Translations under genes and position numbers: made by a program
Shown here: piece by piece, positions 5,210-12,798 of the stretch
Position numbering within the stretch: position 1 is the first letter of the stretch
How the letters are laid out: the number at the start of each line of letters is the position of its first letter
From: Phycisphaerae bacterium
GTDB lineage: Bacteria > Planctomycetota > Phycisphaerae > UBA1845 > Fen-1342
Assembly: GCA_020058145.1 (NCBI GenBank)
Contig: JAGVEP010000125.1
Location: forward strand, 1-14,610
Length of the DNA: 14,610 bases
Direction of reading: 5' to 3'
The notes under the pieces: model-generated
What the model saw: only the letters and a program-made list of their open reading frames with translations
Told to the model about the DNA's origin: nothing
Databases searched by the model: none

Positions 5210-6556
5210 CTACTTGTTCACAAACGTCCGCTCGATGAAGTTCGTGTCCACGTTGCCCTTGACGAAGTCCGCCTGCTCCATGATCGCGCGGTGAATGGGC
5301 AAAGTCGTCTTGATCGGGCCGATCGTGAACTCCTCCAGCGCGCGGCGCATGGCATGCACGGCCTCCGCCCGCGTCGGCCGGTGTACCAGCAGCTTGGCAA
5401 TAAGCGAATCGTAGTGTGGACTGACCGTGTACCCCGCGTACGCGTGCGTGTCGACGCGCACACCAGGTCCGCCGGGCACGATGAACTGATGAATCGGTCC
5501 GGGGCACGGCCGGAAGTCGTCTTCGGGTGACTCCGCGTTGATCCGGCATTCGATCGCCGCGCCGCGGTGCTTGATTTCGTCCTGCCGCAGCTTGATTGGC
5601 TCGCCGGCGGCAATACGAATCTGCCACTGCACCAGATCCTCGCCCGTTACAAGCTCCGTGACCGGGTGCTCGACCTGAATGCGGGCGTTCACCTCCATAA
5701 AGTAGAAACCGCCCGCCTCGTCCACCAGGAATTCGCACGTTCCCGCCGAGTAGTAACCCGCCGCACGCGCCAGCCGCACCGCGGCCTCGCACAGTTTGGC
5801 CCGCGTGCGTGCGTTGATGTGCGGCGACGGCGATTCCTCCACCAGCTTCTGATGCCGGCGTTGCAGCGAGCAATCGCGTTCCCACAGATGGACGATGTTG
5901 CCGCGCCGGTCGCCGAGAAATTGCACTTCCACGTGCCGTGGACGTTCGATGAGCTTCTCGATGTACAAATTACCATCGCGAAAAGCGGTTTCGGCTTCGG
6001 CCCGCGCATGGCGGAAGTTCGAGCGCAGCGTCGCTTCGTTGTGCGCCGGACGCATGCCGCGCCCCCCGCCGCCGGCCGCCGCCTTGATCATCACCGGGTA
6101 GCCGATCTTGGCGGCGATGGTGACGGCTTCGTCATCGGTCTCGACCGTCCCGCTGCTGCCCGGCACCGTCGCGACCTTGGCTTCCTTGGCGAGCTTGCGG
6201 GCCTGGACCTTGTCGCCCAGCATCGCCATCGCTTCGGCGCTGGGGCCGATGAACTCGATCTTGCAGTCGCGGCACATCTGCGCGAACTTCGAGTTCTCCG
6301 CCAGAAAACCGTAGCCGGGGTGAATGGCCTGCACGTCGGCCAGTTCCGCCGCGGACAGGATCGCCGCGGCGTTCAAATAGGACTGTGCCGGCGACTCGGG
6401 ACCGATGCAAATCGCGTCGTGGGCGAGATTCAGATACGCCGCGTCGCGGTCGGCCCGTGAAAAAACCGCAATCGCTTCAATCCCCATATCCCGGCAAGCG
6501 CGTATCACGCGCAAGGCGATCTCACCGCGATTGGCAACGAGAATTCGGCTAAACAT
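5210..6556 (-). CDS. accC: Acetyl-CoA carboxylase, biotin carboxylase subunit
   Basis: A 448-residue protein, the usual length for AccC. It carboxylates the biotin on AccB using ATP and bicarbonate, the first half-reaction of malonyl-CoA formation for fatty acid synthesis in the cytosol. Visible features are an N-terminal RILVANRGEIALRVIRACR, HPGYGFLAEN (79-88), K116 of the GDK motif, the ATP-grasp glycine loop GGGGRGM (162-168) after K158, H-Q-K at 235-237, and E275. The catalytic cluster FMEVNARIQVEHPVTE supplies E288, N290, R292 and E296, with R338 further on. All key residues known from the E. coli enzyme are present. The ATG at 6556 gives the standard N-terminus. It follows accB by 65 bases on the same strand and is probably in the same transcript. 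The paired subunits AccA and AccD are not in this window. Confidence 0.97.
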   Translation of the reverse strand: MFSRILVANRGEIALRVIRACRDMGIEAIAVFSRADRDAAYLNLAHDAICIGPESPAQSYLNAAAILSAAELADVQAIHPGYGFLAENSKFAQMCRDCKIEFIGPSAEAMAMLGDKVQARKLAKEAKVATVPGSSGTVETDDEAVTIAAKIGYPVMIKAAAGGGGRGMRPAHNEATLRSNFRHARAEAETAFRDGNLYIEKLIERPRHVEVQFLGDRRGNIVHLWERDCSLQRRHQKLVEESPSPHINARTRAKLCEAAVRLARAAGYYSAGTCEFLVDEAGGFYFMEVNARIQVEHPVTELVTGEDLVQWQIRIAAGEPIKLRQDEIKHRGAAIECRINAESPEDDFRPCPGPIHQFIVPGGPGVRVDTHAYAGYTVSPHYDSLIAKLLVHRPTRAEAVHAMRRALEEFTIGPIKTTLPIHRAIMEQADFVKGNVDTNFIERTFVNK

Positions 6557-6621
6557 CCGTGTCCCACTCGGGTTACGGTCAAATCACGTTCCGTCGGCCC
6601 GCGGTGGCCGACGCAGACGGT

Positions 6622-7146
6622 CTACGCCGGCACGACGGCAAACAGGGGTTGGTCGAACTCCACCGCCTGGGCGTGCTTGACGAAAATCTTGACGACCCGC
6701 CCGGACACCTCGGCCTTCAACTCGTTATACACCTTCATGGCCTCGATCAGGCACACGACGGTGCTCGGCTCGACGACGGTGCCCACGTTGATAAAAGGCG
6801 GCGATTCTGGGTCGGGCGACTGGTAAAACGTCCCGACCATCGGGGAGCGAATGAGGATTTCGTTGGACGCGGCCTCGACTGGGGGTGCGGCCGGCGTGTC
6901 GACGGCCGCCGCGCCGACTGGAACCGCAAGCTGCGCGACTGCCTGTGGGACCAGCGCCGCGGGCGCGGTGGCCACGATCGGCTGGCCGCGCCGCAGCAGA
7001 ATGTGCGACTCGCCTTCGCGCAACTCTATTCGGCTCAAGTCGTTAACGACCATGAGCTCGACCAGGCTCTTGAGATGTTCGATGTCCATCGGCTGTTTCG
7101 TTTCCGCGCGTCCGTCAGTGTCTTTCGCTTTCGTCGTCATGACCAT
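6622..7146 (-). CDS. accB: Acetyl-CoA carboxylase, biotin carboxyl carrier protein
   Basis: A 174-residue protein. The N-terminal region (MDIEHLKSLVELMVVNDLSRIELREG, residues 20-45) matches the conserved AccB start. A proline/alanine-rich linker (about 57-93) follows, then the biotinyl domain (97-173) with EAMKV, whose lysine 138 is the biotinylation site, and the SPMVGTFYQSPDP thumb region. It carries biotin between AccC and the carboxyltransferase. Two ATGs are possible: 7146, overlapping pepP by ten bases, or 7140, which overlaps the pepP stop as ATGA and would give 172 residues. Neither has a clear ribosome-binding site, so translation is probably coupled to pepP. The pepP-accB-accC order is a known bacterial arrangement, often with efp between pepP and accB, but efp is absent here. 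Confidence 0.95.
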   Translation of the reverse strand: MVMTTKAKDTDGRAETKQPMDIEHLKSLVELMVVNDLSRIELREGESHILLRRGQPIVATAPAALVPQAVAQLAVPVGAAAVDTPAAPPVEAASNEILIRSPMVGTFYQSPDPESPPFINVGTVVEPSTVVCLIEAMKVYNELKAEVSGRVVKIFVKHAQAVEFDQPLFAVVPA

Positions 7147-8231
7147 TGAACCGGCAGGGCCGACAGGACCTCGTACCCGGTATCCGTAACCAGCACGTCG
7201 TCTTCGAGCCGTACACCGCCCAAGCCCGGGAGGTAGATGCCCGGTTCGATCGTGATGACCATGCCCGGCTCCAGCTTGGTCTTGGTGCCTTTGCCGACGC
7301 GTGGGATTTCGTGCGCTACCAATCCGAGACCGTGGCCCAGGGCGTGATTGAAACGCTCGCCGTAGCCCGCCTTGCGAATGACCTCGCGCGCCACGCGGTC
7401 AACGTCGTGGGCCTTGATGCCCGGGCGGACGGCCTCGGTGGCCCGATCGTGCGCCTCGCGCACGATGTCAAAGACCTTCCGCAATTCCGGCGCGATGCTA
7501 CCGAGCCACAAAACGCGGGTCAAGTCGCTGCCGTACCAGTTCACCCGCGCGCCCCAGTCCACGAGCAGGATTTCGTTCTCCGTGAGCGCCCGGTCGCCCG
7601 GCTCGTAGTGCGGCAACGACGAATTCGGCCCGACGGCCACTATCGAAGGAAACGTCTCGCCCTGCGCGCCGAGCTTCTGCATCTCGTACGCGAGCTGTGC
7701 GGCGATCTCCCGCTCGGTCAGGCCGGGCCTCAGCCACCCGCGGACCTTCTCGAACGCTTGCTCGGCGACGCGGATGGCCGTCCTCAAGCGCTGAACTTCG
7801 CCGCCGTCCTTAACGCCGCGGAAGGGGGTGATCATGTTGTCCGCCGGCACCAGTTTCGCCGGGGCCACGAATTTCTTCAGATCGTTATAGTCTCCGACGC
7901 ACATGTGGCCGGGGTTGAAGCCCAGCTTCGTGATCTTCAGCCGCTTGATCTCTTTGGCGTTCGTCTGAGCGTCACGCTTCTTGCGCAGGATTTTCTTGGC
8001 GTACGGCGCCTCGCGGTCGGCAGCCTCATCAAACCGCCCGTCGGTCAGGAGCACGACGGCTTTCTGCGTCACCAGGACGCCGCCGTCTTCGCCCGTGAAT
8101 CCGGTCAGCCAGTATTGATCCATCCGTTCCTGGACGAAGTAGCCGTCGAGTTTGCGGCGGGCCATTTCGTCGCGCAACTTATTGATACGTAAAGAGTAAG
8201 GTTCCGGTGGCATCAGGACGGTGGTTTTCAT
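7137..8231 (-). CDS. pepP: Xaa-Pro aminopeptidase (M24 metallopeptidase)
   Basis: A 364-residue protein in the M24 creatinase-like family. It removes N-terminal residues preceding proline, using two metal ions in the cytosol. An N-terminal creatinase-type domain (about 1-135) precedes the pita-bread catalytic domain. The metal ligands are visible: D225 (LLVDWGA), D236 (YGSDLTR), H300 (HALGHGLG), E329 (ITIEPGIY) and E343 (VRLEDDV). HxxPxV is represented by HEIPRV. The ATG at 8231 is preferred because the frame upstream to 8375 has no family similarity and contains the candidate promoter. A GGGAGA stretch sits about 11 bases upstream. It overlaps accB. The first 21 codons and leader have a diverged duplicate at 13011-13170. 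The exact symbol (pepP or pepQ type) is uncertain; the M24 aminopeptidase assignment is firm. Confidence 0.9.
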   Translation of the reverse strand: MKTTVLMPPEPYSLRINKLRDEMARRKLDGYFVQERMDQYWLTGFTGEDGGVLVTQKAVVLLTDGRFDEAADREAPYAKKILRKKRDAQTNAKEIKRLKITKLGFNPGHMCVGDYNDLKKFVAPAKLVPADNMITPFRGVKDGGEVQRLRTAIRVAEQAFEKVRGWLRPGLTEREIAAQLAYEMQKLGAQGETFPSIVAVGPNSSLPHYEPGDRALTENEILLVDWGARVNWYGSDLTRVLWLGSIAPELRKVFDIVREAHDRATEAVRPGIKAHDVDRVAREVIRKAGYGERFNHALGHGLGLVAHEIPRVGKGTKTKLEPGMVITIEPGIYLPGLGGVRLEDDVLVTDTGYEVLSALPVQWS

Positions 8232-8330
8232 GGCTCTGCGGTCTCCCTGCGGTGAAATCTTCCGATCGGGCGGCCATCCGGTCCCGAATCTGTCATACTG
8301 TACCCACCCGTTCGCGTGCTGGCCAGTACG
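8171..8330 (-). repeat. pepP promoter-leader-5' coding segment, original copy of a 160-bp duplication
   Basis: Ungapped match to 13011-13170 at a constant offset of 4840. Counted by eye, 108 of the 134 bases from 8171 to 8304 match. It covers the first 21 codons of pepP, its leader and the candidate -10/-35 elements. Confidence 0.8.
8297..8325 (-). promoter_or_regulatory. Candidate promoter of the pepP-accB-accC operon
   Basis: TGGCCA (8320-8325), a 17-base spacer and TACAGT (8297-8302) on the minus strand. Each hexamer matches the sigma-70 consensus at 4 of 6 positions. The diverged copy at 13137-13165 keeps the same layout (TGGTCA-17-TACAGG), which supports the assignment. Transcription would start near 8290, giving a leader of about 59 bases. 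Confidence 0.45.
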
Positions 8331-8430
8331 CAGTGTCGCCTGGGGTGCCCTTCTTGGCCCGAAATGATTGCACACGGGAATTGACGTTACCTCGCGCGCT
8401 CTCGTGGGGCGCGCTATGAACTTAAGCCGC

Positions 8431-8451
8431 GCGGGGTGTCCCTCGCCCCGC
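8431..8451. repeat. Short GC-rich palindrome in the pepP/propeller-gene gap
   Basis: GCGGGG (8431-8436) and CCCCGC (8446-8451) around a 9-base loop. No U-run follows. It may be a dispersed palindrome of the same general style as those at 726-787 and 831-849. Confidence 0.35.
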
Positions 8452-8481
8452 CTCTAACGGCTGGCGCTTCCGCGGCGCGCG

Positions 8482-8520
8482 AAAAACTGCGGCCCCGGGC
8501 GGCATCGCCGACCGGGGCCG
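8482..8520 (-). terminator. Rho-independent terminator of the propeller-protein gene
   Basis: On the minus strand CGGCCCCGG (8512-8520) pairs perfectly with CCGGGGCCG (8490-8498) around a 13-base loop. It is followed within four bases by five Ts (8482-8486). It lies 28 bases after the stop codon at 8549 and separates this gene from the pepP promoter region. Confidence 0.8.
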
Positions 8521-8548
8521 TGCGCATCGCGTAGAGCGTAAGGGAGGT

Positions 8549-11128
8549 CTATTTCGAGAGCAGCACGACGAACGGGTTGATATCGTCAAAATCGACGAGC
8601 CCGTCGCTGTTGCAGTCGCCGTTCATAAAATTGCAGTCGGGGTAGGCGGCGGCGTAAGCGGCGGGATCAGAGATTGCCAACACGAACGGGTTGATGTCGT
8701 CAAAATCGACATAGCCGTTGCAGTCCAGGTCGCCGGGCGTCGTGGTGACCGGGCAGGCCCACACGGCTAACCCGCCGGCGCCCTTCGTGCCAGCGACGTC
8801 GAAATTACCCGCGACATAGAGGGCCGGCGCCCCGCCGAGCTGGAACGCCGCCAGCGCGGTCGGCGTCACGGCGTGGTACGTGTCGTACTGGGTGAAGAGC
8901 CCTCGGCCGAGGCTCGACCAGGCCGTGCCGTTCCACTTGGCGATGTTGCGCACCACAAGGCCGCCCGCGGTCTCGAAGCGGCCCGCAACATACAGGGCCG
9001 ACCCGCCGCCATCGTCGAAGACACCCAGCGTCCTCGCGGAAGGACTTAGACCGCTGAGGTTGCCGCCGAACTTGTCCAGACCCGTGCCGAGTGCGGACCA
9101 GCTCGCGCCATTCCACTTTGCGATCCGCTTGGCGGACGCGCCTCCAGCAGTCTGGAAGGCCCCGCACGCATACAGCTCGGCGTTGTAGACCGCCAAGCTG
9201 TAGACGGCTCCACCGACGCCGGTTCCCAGCGTTGACCACGCGGAACCATTCCACTTCGCAACGTCATTTACCATGACGCCATCGGCGTTCAGGAAATCGC
9301 CGCCCGCGTAGAGCGCCGGCCCGGTGCCATCATCGTAGACCGTCAGGCTGCGTACCATGCCGTCCGTTCCCCCACCCAGCGGCGACCACGCTGCACCGTC
9401 CCACTTCGCGACGTTCGCGGCGGCAACACCGGCCACCTCGCTGAACGAGCCGCCGACGTAGAGCGCTGGCCCGGAGCCATCGTCGAAAATGCCCAGGCAC
9501 TGCGCCTGCGACGTGTGCGTCGCGCCCGGGGCGCCCAGGCCGGTTTCCATGGGCGCCCACGTGGCGCCGTTCCAACGCGCCAGGTGGTTATATTCGGCGC
9601 CGAACACGTGCGTGAAGAACCCGCCGACGTACAAAGCGTCACCGCTGCCGTCGTCGAATGCCAGCACGGCGTTCGGCTGTCCGGCTAGGGGGTTGCCGGG
9701 GTCGTTGGGGTCGATGACCTGCGGATTCTGGAAGCCGTCACCCACGGGCGACCACGCGGCCCCATTCCACCGCCCGATGTGGTCCAGCGTCACACCCGGA
9801 CGCGTCTCGATGTCCTTCGAGACGGCGAGCAACGCCGGTTCGGCCGGGCCGCTGCCGTCTTCGTCCCAGACCGTCATCGCCGTGATGCCGGCAAACGCAT
9901 CGCTGGTCCAATCGGCTGCGTCGGGCGCGGGGCGCCACGCCGACCCGTTCCAGCGTGCGGTCGATCCGGTCGTCGTGCTCCCGGAGAGGCCAATAAGTCC
10001 AACGGCGAAGAGCGAGGCCGGCCGCGGACCAGGACCATCGTCATCAAACGTGGCGAATACCTTCGGATAGCCAAGGAGGTACCCATCGCCCATCGCCGAC
10101 CAGCCCGACCCATCCCACCGGGCGACAGCGTTCCCCGGCCCGCCGCCGGCGATCCAGAACTGCCCGGCGGCATAGAGCGCCGGTCCCGTGCCATCGTCGA
10201 ATGAGCCCAGATAGACATTCGCGTTGGGGGCCGACAGGCCACTGCCTAGCGCGGACCAGGTGGTGCCATCCCAGCGCGCAACTTGGTTCGCAGATACGCC
10301 GCCGATCGTGGAGAACCCGCCGCCCGCGTAGAGTGCGGGTCCGGTTCCAATGTCGAATCCGCAGAAGCCTGTGACGCGGTAGCTGGCGCCCCCGCCGACG
10401 CTGCTCCACGAGGAACCGTTCCACTTGGCGATGTAGTTTGTGCCCGGCACGCCCACGTTCCCGTCCATACCCACGTAGAGGGCTGGACCCGAGCCGTCAT
10501 TCCAGGCGTAGAGCGCGCGCACGACGTCGGTGGGCGGCGGGGACAGCGCGACCCAACTTGATCCGTCCCACTTTGCAAGGTTGGCATAAGGCGCGTTGAA
10601 CTGGCCGCCCGCATACAGCGCTGGCCCCGTTCCGTCATCGTATTCCGCCAGGTCATAGACGTACCCGCTGATGTTCGACCCGACCGCCTCCCAGTACTCA
10701 CCGTTCCACTTGGCGACGTATTTCGCCGTGACCGCCGTGTACACGCCATTCACGATGCGGCCGACCCGCTGGAATATCCCGCCCGCATACAGGTGCTTGC
10801 CCGTGCCATCATTAAACACGGCCAAGGCATAGATGTAGCCGCCCGCAATGCCGCTCGTGTTGCTGTAGAAGCGTTCGCCGACCGGCTCCCACCAGTGCCC
10901 ATTGTACCTGTGGACGTTTCCGCTGCCGTCGGCCGCAACGTACAACGCCGGCCCGGTGCCGTCGTCGAATGTGACGGCATCGTGCAGGGCCCAGAAGAAC
11001 GGGGCGATTGGCTCGAAACCCTCCGACCAGTCGAACTGGCACTGACCGGCGGCACCCTGCGGAAGGGCCACACAGGCCATAACCATCACGATTCCCCCGA
11101 TTTCCTGATTCAGCCACTGCTTGCTCAC
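8549..11128 (-). CDS. Secreted propeller-like repeat protein with C-terminal dockerin-like cassette
   Basis: About 859 residues from the GTG at 11128, chosen because AAAGGAG (11138-11144) lies nine bases upstream. The in-frame ATGs further upstream lack a site. The N-terminus has a hydrophobic segment GIVMVMACVALPQGAAG ending before QCQFDW, consistent with a signal peptide. The body is about 14 repeats of roughly 50-60 residues, each of the form (FDDGTGPALYAGGxF)...(xxAKWNGSSWSALGxGL), as in propeller or kelch-like proteins. Fourteen units would fit two seven-bladed propellers. The last 60 residues before the terminal lysine are a dockerin-like pair of calcium loops (GDLDCNGYVDFDD and GDCNSDGLVDFDD). 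Such proteins are abundant in planctomycetes and presumably act at the cell surface or outside; no catalytic motif or ligand can be named. The gene is monocistronic, with its own promoter and terminator. Confidence 0.85.
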   Translation of the reverse strand: MSKQWLNQEIGGIVMVMACVALPQGAAGQCQFDWSEGFEPIAPFFWALHDAVTFDDGTGPALYVAADGSGNVHRYNGHWWEPVGERFYSNTSGIAGGYIYALAVFNDGTGKHLYAGGIFQRVGRIVNGVYTAVTAKYVAKWNGEYWEAVGSNISGYVYDLAEYDDGTGPALYAGGQFNAPYANLAKWDGSSWVALSPPPTDVVRALYAWNDGSGPALYVGMDGNVGVPGTNYIAKWNGSSWSSVGGGASYRVTGFCGFDIGTGPALYAGGGFSTIGGVSANQVARWDGTTWSALGSGLSAPNANVYLGSFDDGTGPALYAAGQFWIAGGGPGNAVARWDGSGWSAMGDGYLLGYPKVFATFDDDGPGPRPASLFAVGLIGLSGSTTTGSTARWNGSAWRPAPDAADWTSDAFAGITAMTVWDEDGSGPAEPALLAVSKDIETRPGVTLDHIGRWNGAAWSPVGDGFQNPQVIDPNDPGNPLAGQPNAVLAFDDGSGDALYVGGFFTHVFGAEYNHLARWNGATWAPMETGLGAPGATHTSQAQCLGIFDDGSGPALYVGGSFSEVAGVAAANVAKWDGAAWSPLGGGTDGMVRSLTVYDDGTGPALYAGGDFLNADGVMVNDVAKWNGSAWSTLGTGVGGAVYSLAVYNAELYACGAFQTAGGASAKRIAKWNGASWSALGTGLDKFGGNLSGLSPSARTLGVFDDGGGSALYVAGRFETAGGLVVRNIAKWNGTAWSSLGRGLFTQYDTYHAVTPTALAAFQLGGAPALYVAGNFDVAGTKGAGGLAVWACPVTTTPGDLDCNGYVDFDDINPFVLAISDPAAYAAAYPDCNFMNGDCNSDGLVDFDDINPFVVLLSK
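8555..8734 (-). other. Dockerin-like paired EF-hand cassette, copy 3 (C-terminus of the propeller protein)
   Basis: Sixty residues, exactly the length of the two copies inside the Rhs sequences, 42/60 identical by eye to copy 2. Here it occupies the usual terminal position, followed only by a lysine and the stop codon. Confidence 0.85.
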
Positions 11129-11137
11129 GGAACTGCA

Positions 11138-11144
11138 CTCCTTT
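11138..11144 (-). promoter_or_regulatory. Ribosome-binding site deciding the GTG start at 11128
   Basis: AAAGGAG on the minus strand, nine bases before GTG 11128. This start places the signal-peptide-like segment close to the N-terminus, which longer in-frame starts would not. Confidence 0.65.
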
Positions 11145-11348
11145 CGCATCCGACACTGCAACTACGCACGGTCCGCGCCCACGCGCGGAGCAAAACGCGC
11201 CTAGATACGCGTCTGGCGAACAACGATTTCGCCGCCGAGCCCCTGGGCGAGCACGGGCCGGCGCCAATGTGGATCCGATGGTGGCTAACGCGACAGGTTG
11301 CGGGTTGGTGTTCGGCTAGCCGCACACGGATGAACCCACATACGAGTG

Positions 11349-11377
11349 AACATAATCAGACGCAGCAGCGTTGTCAA
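11349..11377 (-). promoter_or_regulatory. Sigma-70-like promoter of the propeller-protein gene
   Basis: TTGACA (11372-11377) is a perfect -35, followed by a 17-base spacer and TATGTT (11349-11354) on the minus strand. Transcription would begin near 11342, leaving an untranslated leader of roughly 210 bases. Confidence 0.6.
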
Positions 11378-11396
11378 GCATTCTCCAAGAGAATGC
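11378..11396. promoter_or_regulatory. Perfect palindrome GCATTCTC-CAA-GAGAATGC, candidate operator
   Basis: Eight-base arms match perfectly around a three-base centre. The site abuts the -35 element of the minus-strand promoter and lies about 90 bases before the start of the divergent HTH-protein gene. That is a typical location for a dimeric regulator site serving both genes. The neighbouring HTH protein is one candidate binder, but this is inference only. Confidence 0.45.
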
Positions 11397-11485
11397 ACAG
11401 AAACAACTAAGATATCTCGGTATGATGTTGCTTTTGGCTGGAACCGGTGTTAAGATCTCACGAAGGCACCCGGAGCCGCCAGTCT

Positions 11486-12700
11486 ATGGACGTACCCACA
11501 AAAACCGCCGAACTGAAGGATAGGTTATCTATTATCGGGCGATCGCTGCGCGAGGCGGTGCGTTCCGTCCTCAACGCGGTCCCCGGCGAACCGCGGCGCC
11601 CCCTCGACCTCGCGCGCGCCCTGGGGCTTAACAAGGATTTGGCCAGCCGAATATTGTCGGCAGTGCAAAAACGCGATGACCTGGCCGTGACGCACTTCAT
11701 CCCCGGCCCCGCACCGCTGCGCGAGTTCTTTCGTGCCGCCATCGCCCACAGCGTTGACAAGACGTTGGTTCGGGCCGCCGAAGATGTAGTGCGTGAGTTC
11801 GACACGCTTATCCGAACGGAAGCCGGTGACCGGGCCGCCTTGGACGCCGTTATTTCCGCCTGGCTGCCAGAGGCCCGCGAACGCTTCGAGACCGGGGCGA
11901 AGCAGGCCATGTTCCGCGGGTCGGCTTCTATCAAGGGAGTGATGGCCGAAACCGCCTTGACGACCATCCTGGCCCACCCCTCCGCGGACCCCAACGATTT
12001 CGCGTGCGATGGCGTCGCCGTGTGCAGCCTCATCGGCCTGCGGCGGTTGCGGCCGGAGGCCGTCGTGCAGATCACAGACGTGGCCCACGCCAAAACCACG
12101 TCCCTGCGGCGAGACAGCCGGGCGGTCGACCAGCTCGGCGGTCCACTGCTCGAGCAGTTCTGTACCCAGCCCCTCCCCGAGATCCGCCTTTCGGAGCAGG
12201 GGGACCGCGTCCATTACCTGCTGGGTGACCACGCCGTCGGGCTGCGGGCCGCGGTCGACATCACCATCGCGCAGGTTTTTCACGGCATGTTGCGGCGCTT
12301 CCAGAGGCCGGGCGAGCACAGAAAACGCTTCACGTACGCAAACGTCGAGCAGCCCGCCAAGACCCTCTACTTCGATATGCTCCTGCACGAAGACATCTGG
12401 CCCGGTCAGGAGCCGGAGCTGCGTATTTACGACACGACGACCAACGGCGTCGCCGATCCGAACGACCCCGGGCGCGACGTTGACCTGCTGGACGTATCCG
12501 AGTCCATCCAGCCCTTGGGCCAGGGTCTGGCCAGATTCCGCATCAGCGGAGTTCCGAACTACACGGAGCTGCTGGAGTTCGTCTGCCAGGGCATGGGTTG
12601 GAACGGGGCGGCGTTCCGGGCGTATCGCTGTCGAATCCAGTACCCATTCTACGGCTCGCAGGTCTGCATGCTCTTCGACCCGCCGCCGGCGCCCGCGTGA
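11486..12700 (+). CDS. HTH-containing protein of unknown function, possible regulator
   Basis: A 404-residue protein from the ATG at 11486, with GGAG at 11472-11475 ten bases upstream. An in-frame GTG at 11447 would add 13 residues but has no site. Residues of about 37-70 (PLDLARALGLNKDLASRILSAV...) look like a winged helix-turn-helix of the kind that selects a regulatory helix after a small residue turn. About 330 residues with no recognised domain follow, including FRGSASIKGVMAETALTT, an acidic DPNDP stretch and a C-terminal RIQYPFYGSQVCMLFDPPP. There are no membrane segments, signal peptide or sensor motif, so it is likely cytosolic. It is divergent from the propeller gene and shares the palindrome at 11378-11396. 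A transcription-regulator role is inferred from the HTH and the divergent layout. The large C-terminal part could bind a ligand or be an enzyme-like domain. Confidence 0.6.
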   Translation: MDVPTKTAELKDRLSIIGRSLREAVRSVLNAVPGEPRRPLDLARALGLNKDLASRILSAVQKRDDLAVTHFIPGPAPLREFFRAAIAHSVDKTLVRAAEDVVREFDTLIRTEAGDRAALDAVISAWLPEARERFETGAKQAMFRGSASIKGVMAETALTTILAHPSADPNDFACDGVAVCSLIGLRRLRPEAVVQITDVAHAKTTSLRRDSRAVDQLGGPLLEQFCTQPLPEIRLSEQGDRVHYLLGDHAVGLRAAVDITIAQVFHGMLRRFQRPGEHRKRFTYANVEQPAKTLYFDMLLHEDIWPGQEPELRIYDTTTNGVADPNDPGRDVDLLDVSESIQPLGQGLARFRISGVPNYTELLEFVCQGMGWNGAAFRAYRCRIQYPFYGSQVCMLFDPPPAPA

Positions 12701-12798
12701 GCCCTACGCGACACGCACGTCGGTGTGTAGACCGGGTTCGGTAGCAGGACTGCCGCACGGCGCTCGGCGTAGCCGTACGGTGTCCGTGCGGAACTGGG

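Larger units (their letters stand above)
11129..11485. other. Divergent intergenic region with long leader of the propeller gene
   Basis: A 357-base gene-free stretch between divergent genes. It contains a strong minus-strand promoter (11349-11377), a perfect 8-3-8 palindrome (11378-11396) and a leader of about 210 bases for the propeller gene. For the plus-strand gene only weak elements are seen (TTGCTT at 11428-11433, 17 bases, TAAGAT at 11451-11456; and an isolated TATGAT at 11421-11426). No RNA gene or conserved riboswitch was recognised in the leader. Confidence 0.5.

Noticed and set aside
3341..5530. A 729-codon plus-strand frame across the Rhs locus
   Set aside because: It is antisense to the Rhs gene, runs through the accC boundary and the repeat block, and its arginine/valine-rich translation has no domain pattern. 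The minus strand encodes clear YD repeats over the same bases.
7146..8192. A 348-codon plus-strand frame over pepP
   Set aside because: It mirrors the pepP coding strand, which carries all five metal ligands. The translation is a typical GC-rich shadow.
8645..11000. Regularly spaced similar blocks that could suggest a DNA repeat array
   Set aside because: They are the diverged coding repeats of the propeller protein. Similarity is at protein level with variable unit lengths.
11421..11426. TATGAT as the -10 of the HTH-protein gene
   Set aside because: No acceptable -35 lies 16-18 bases upstream, so it is only mentioned as a weak element.
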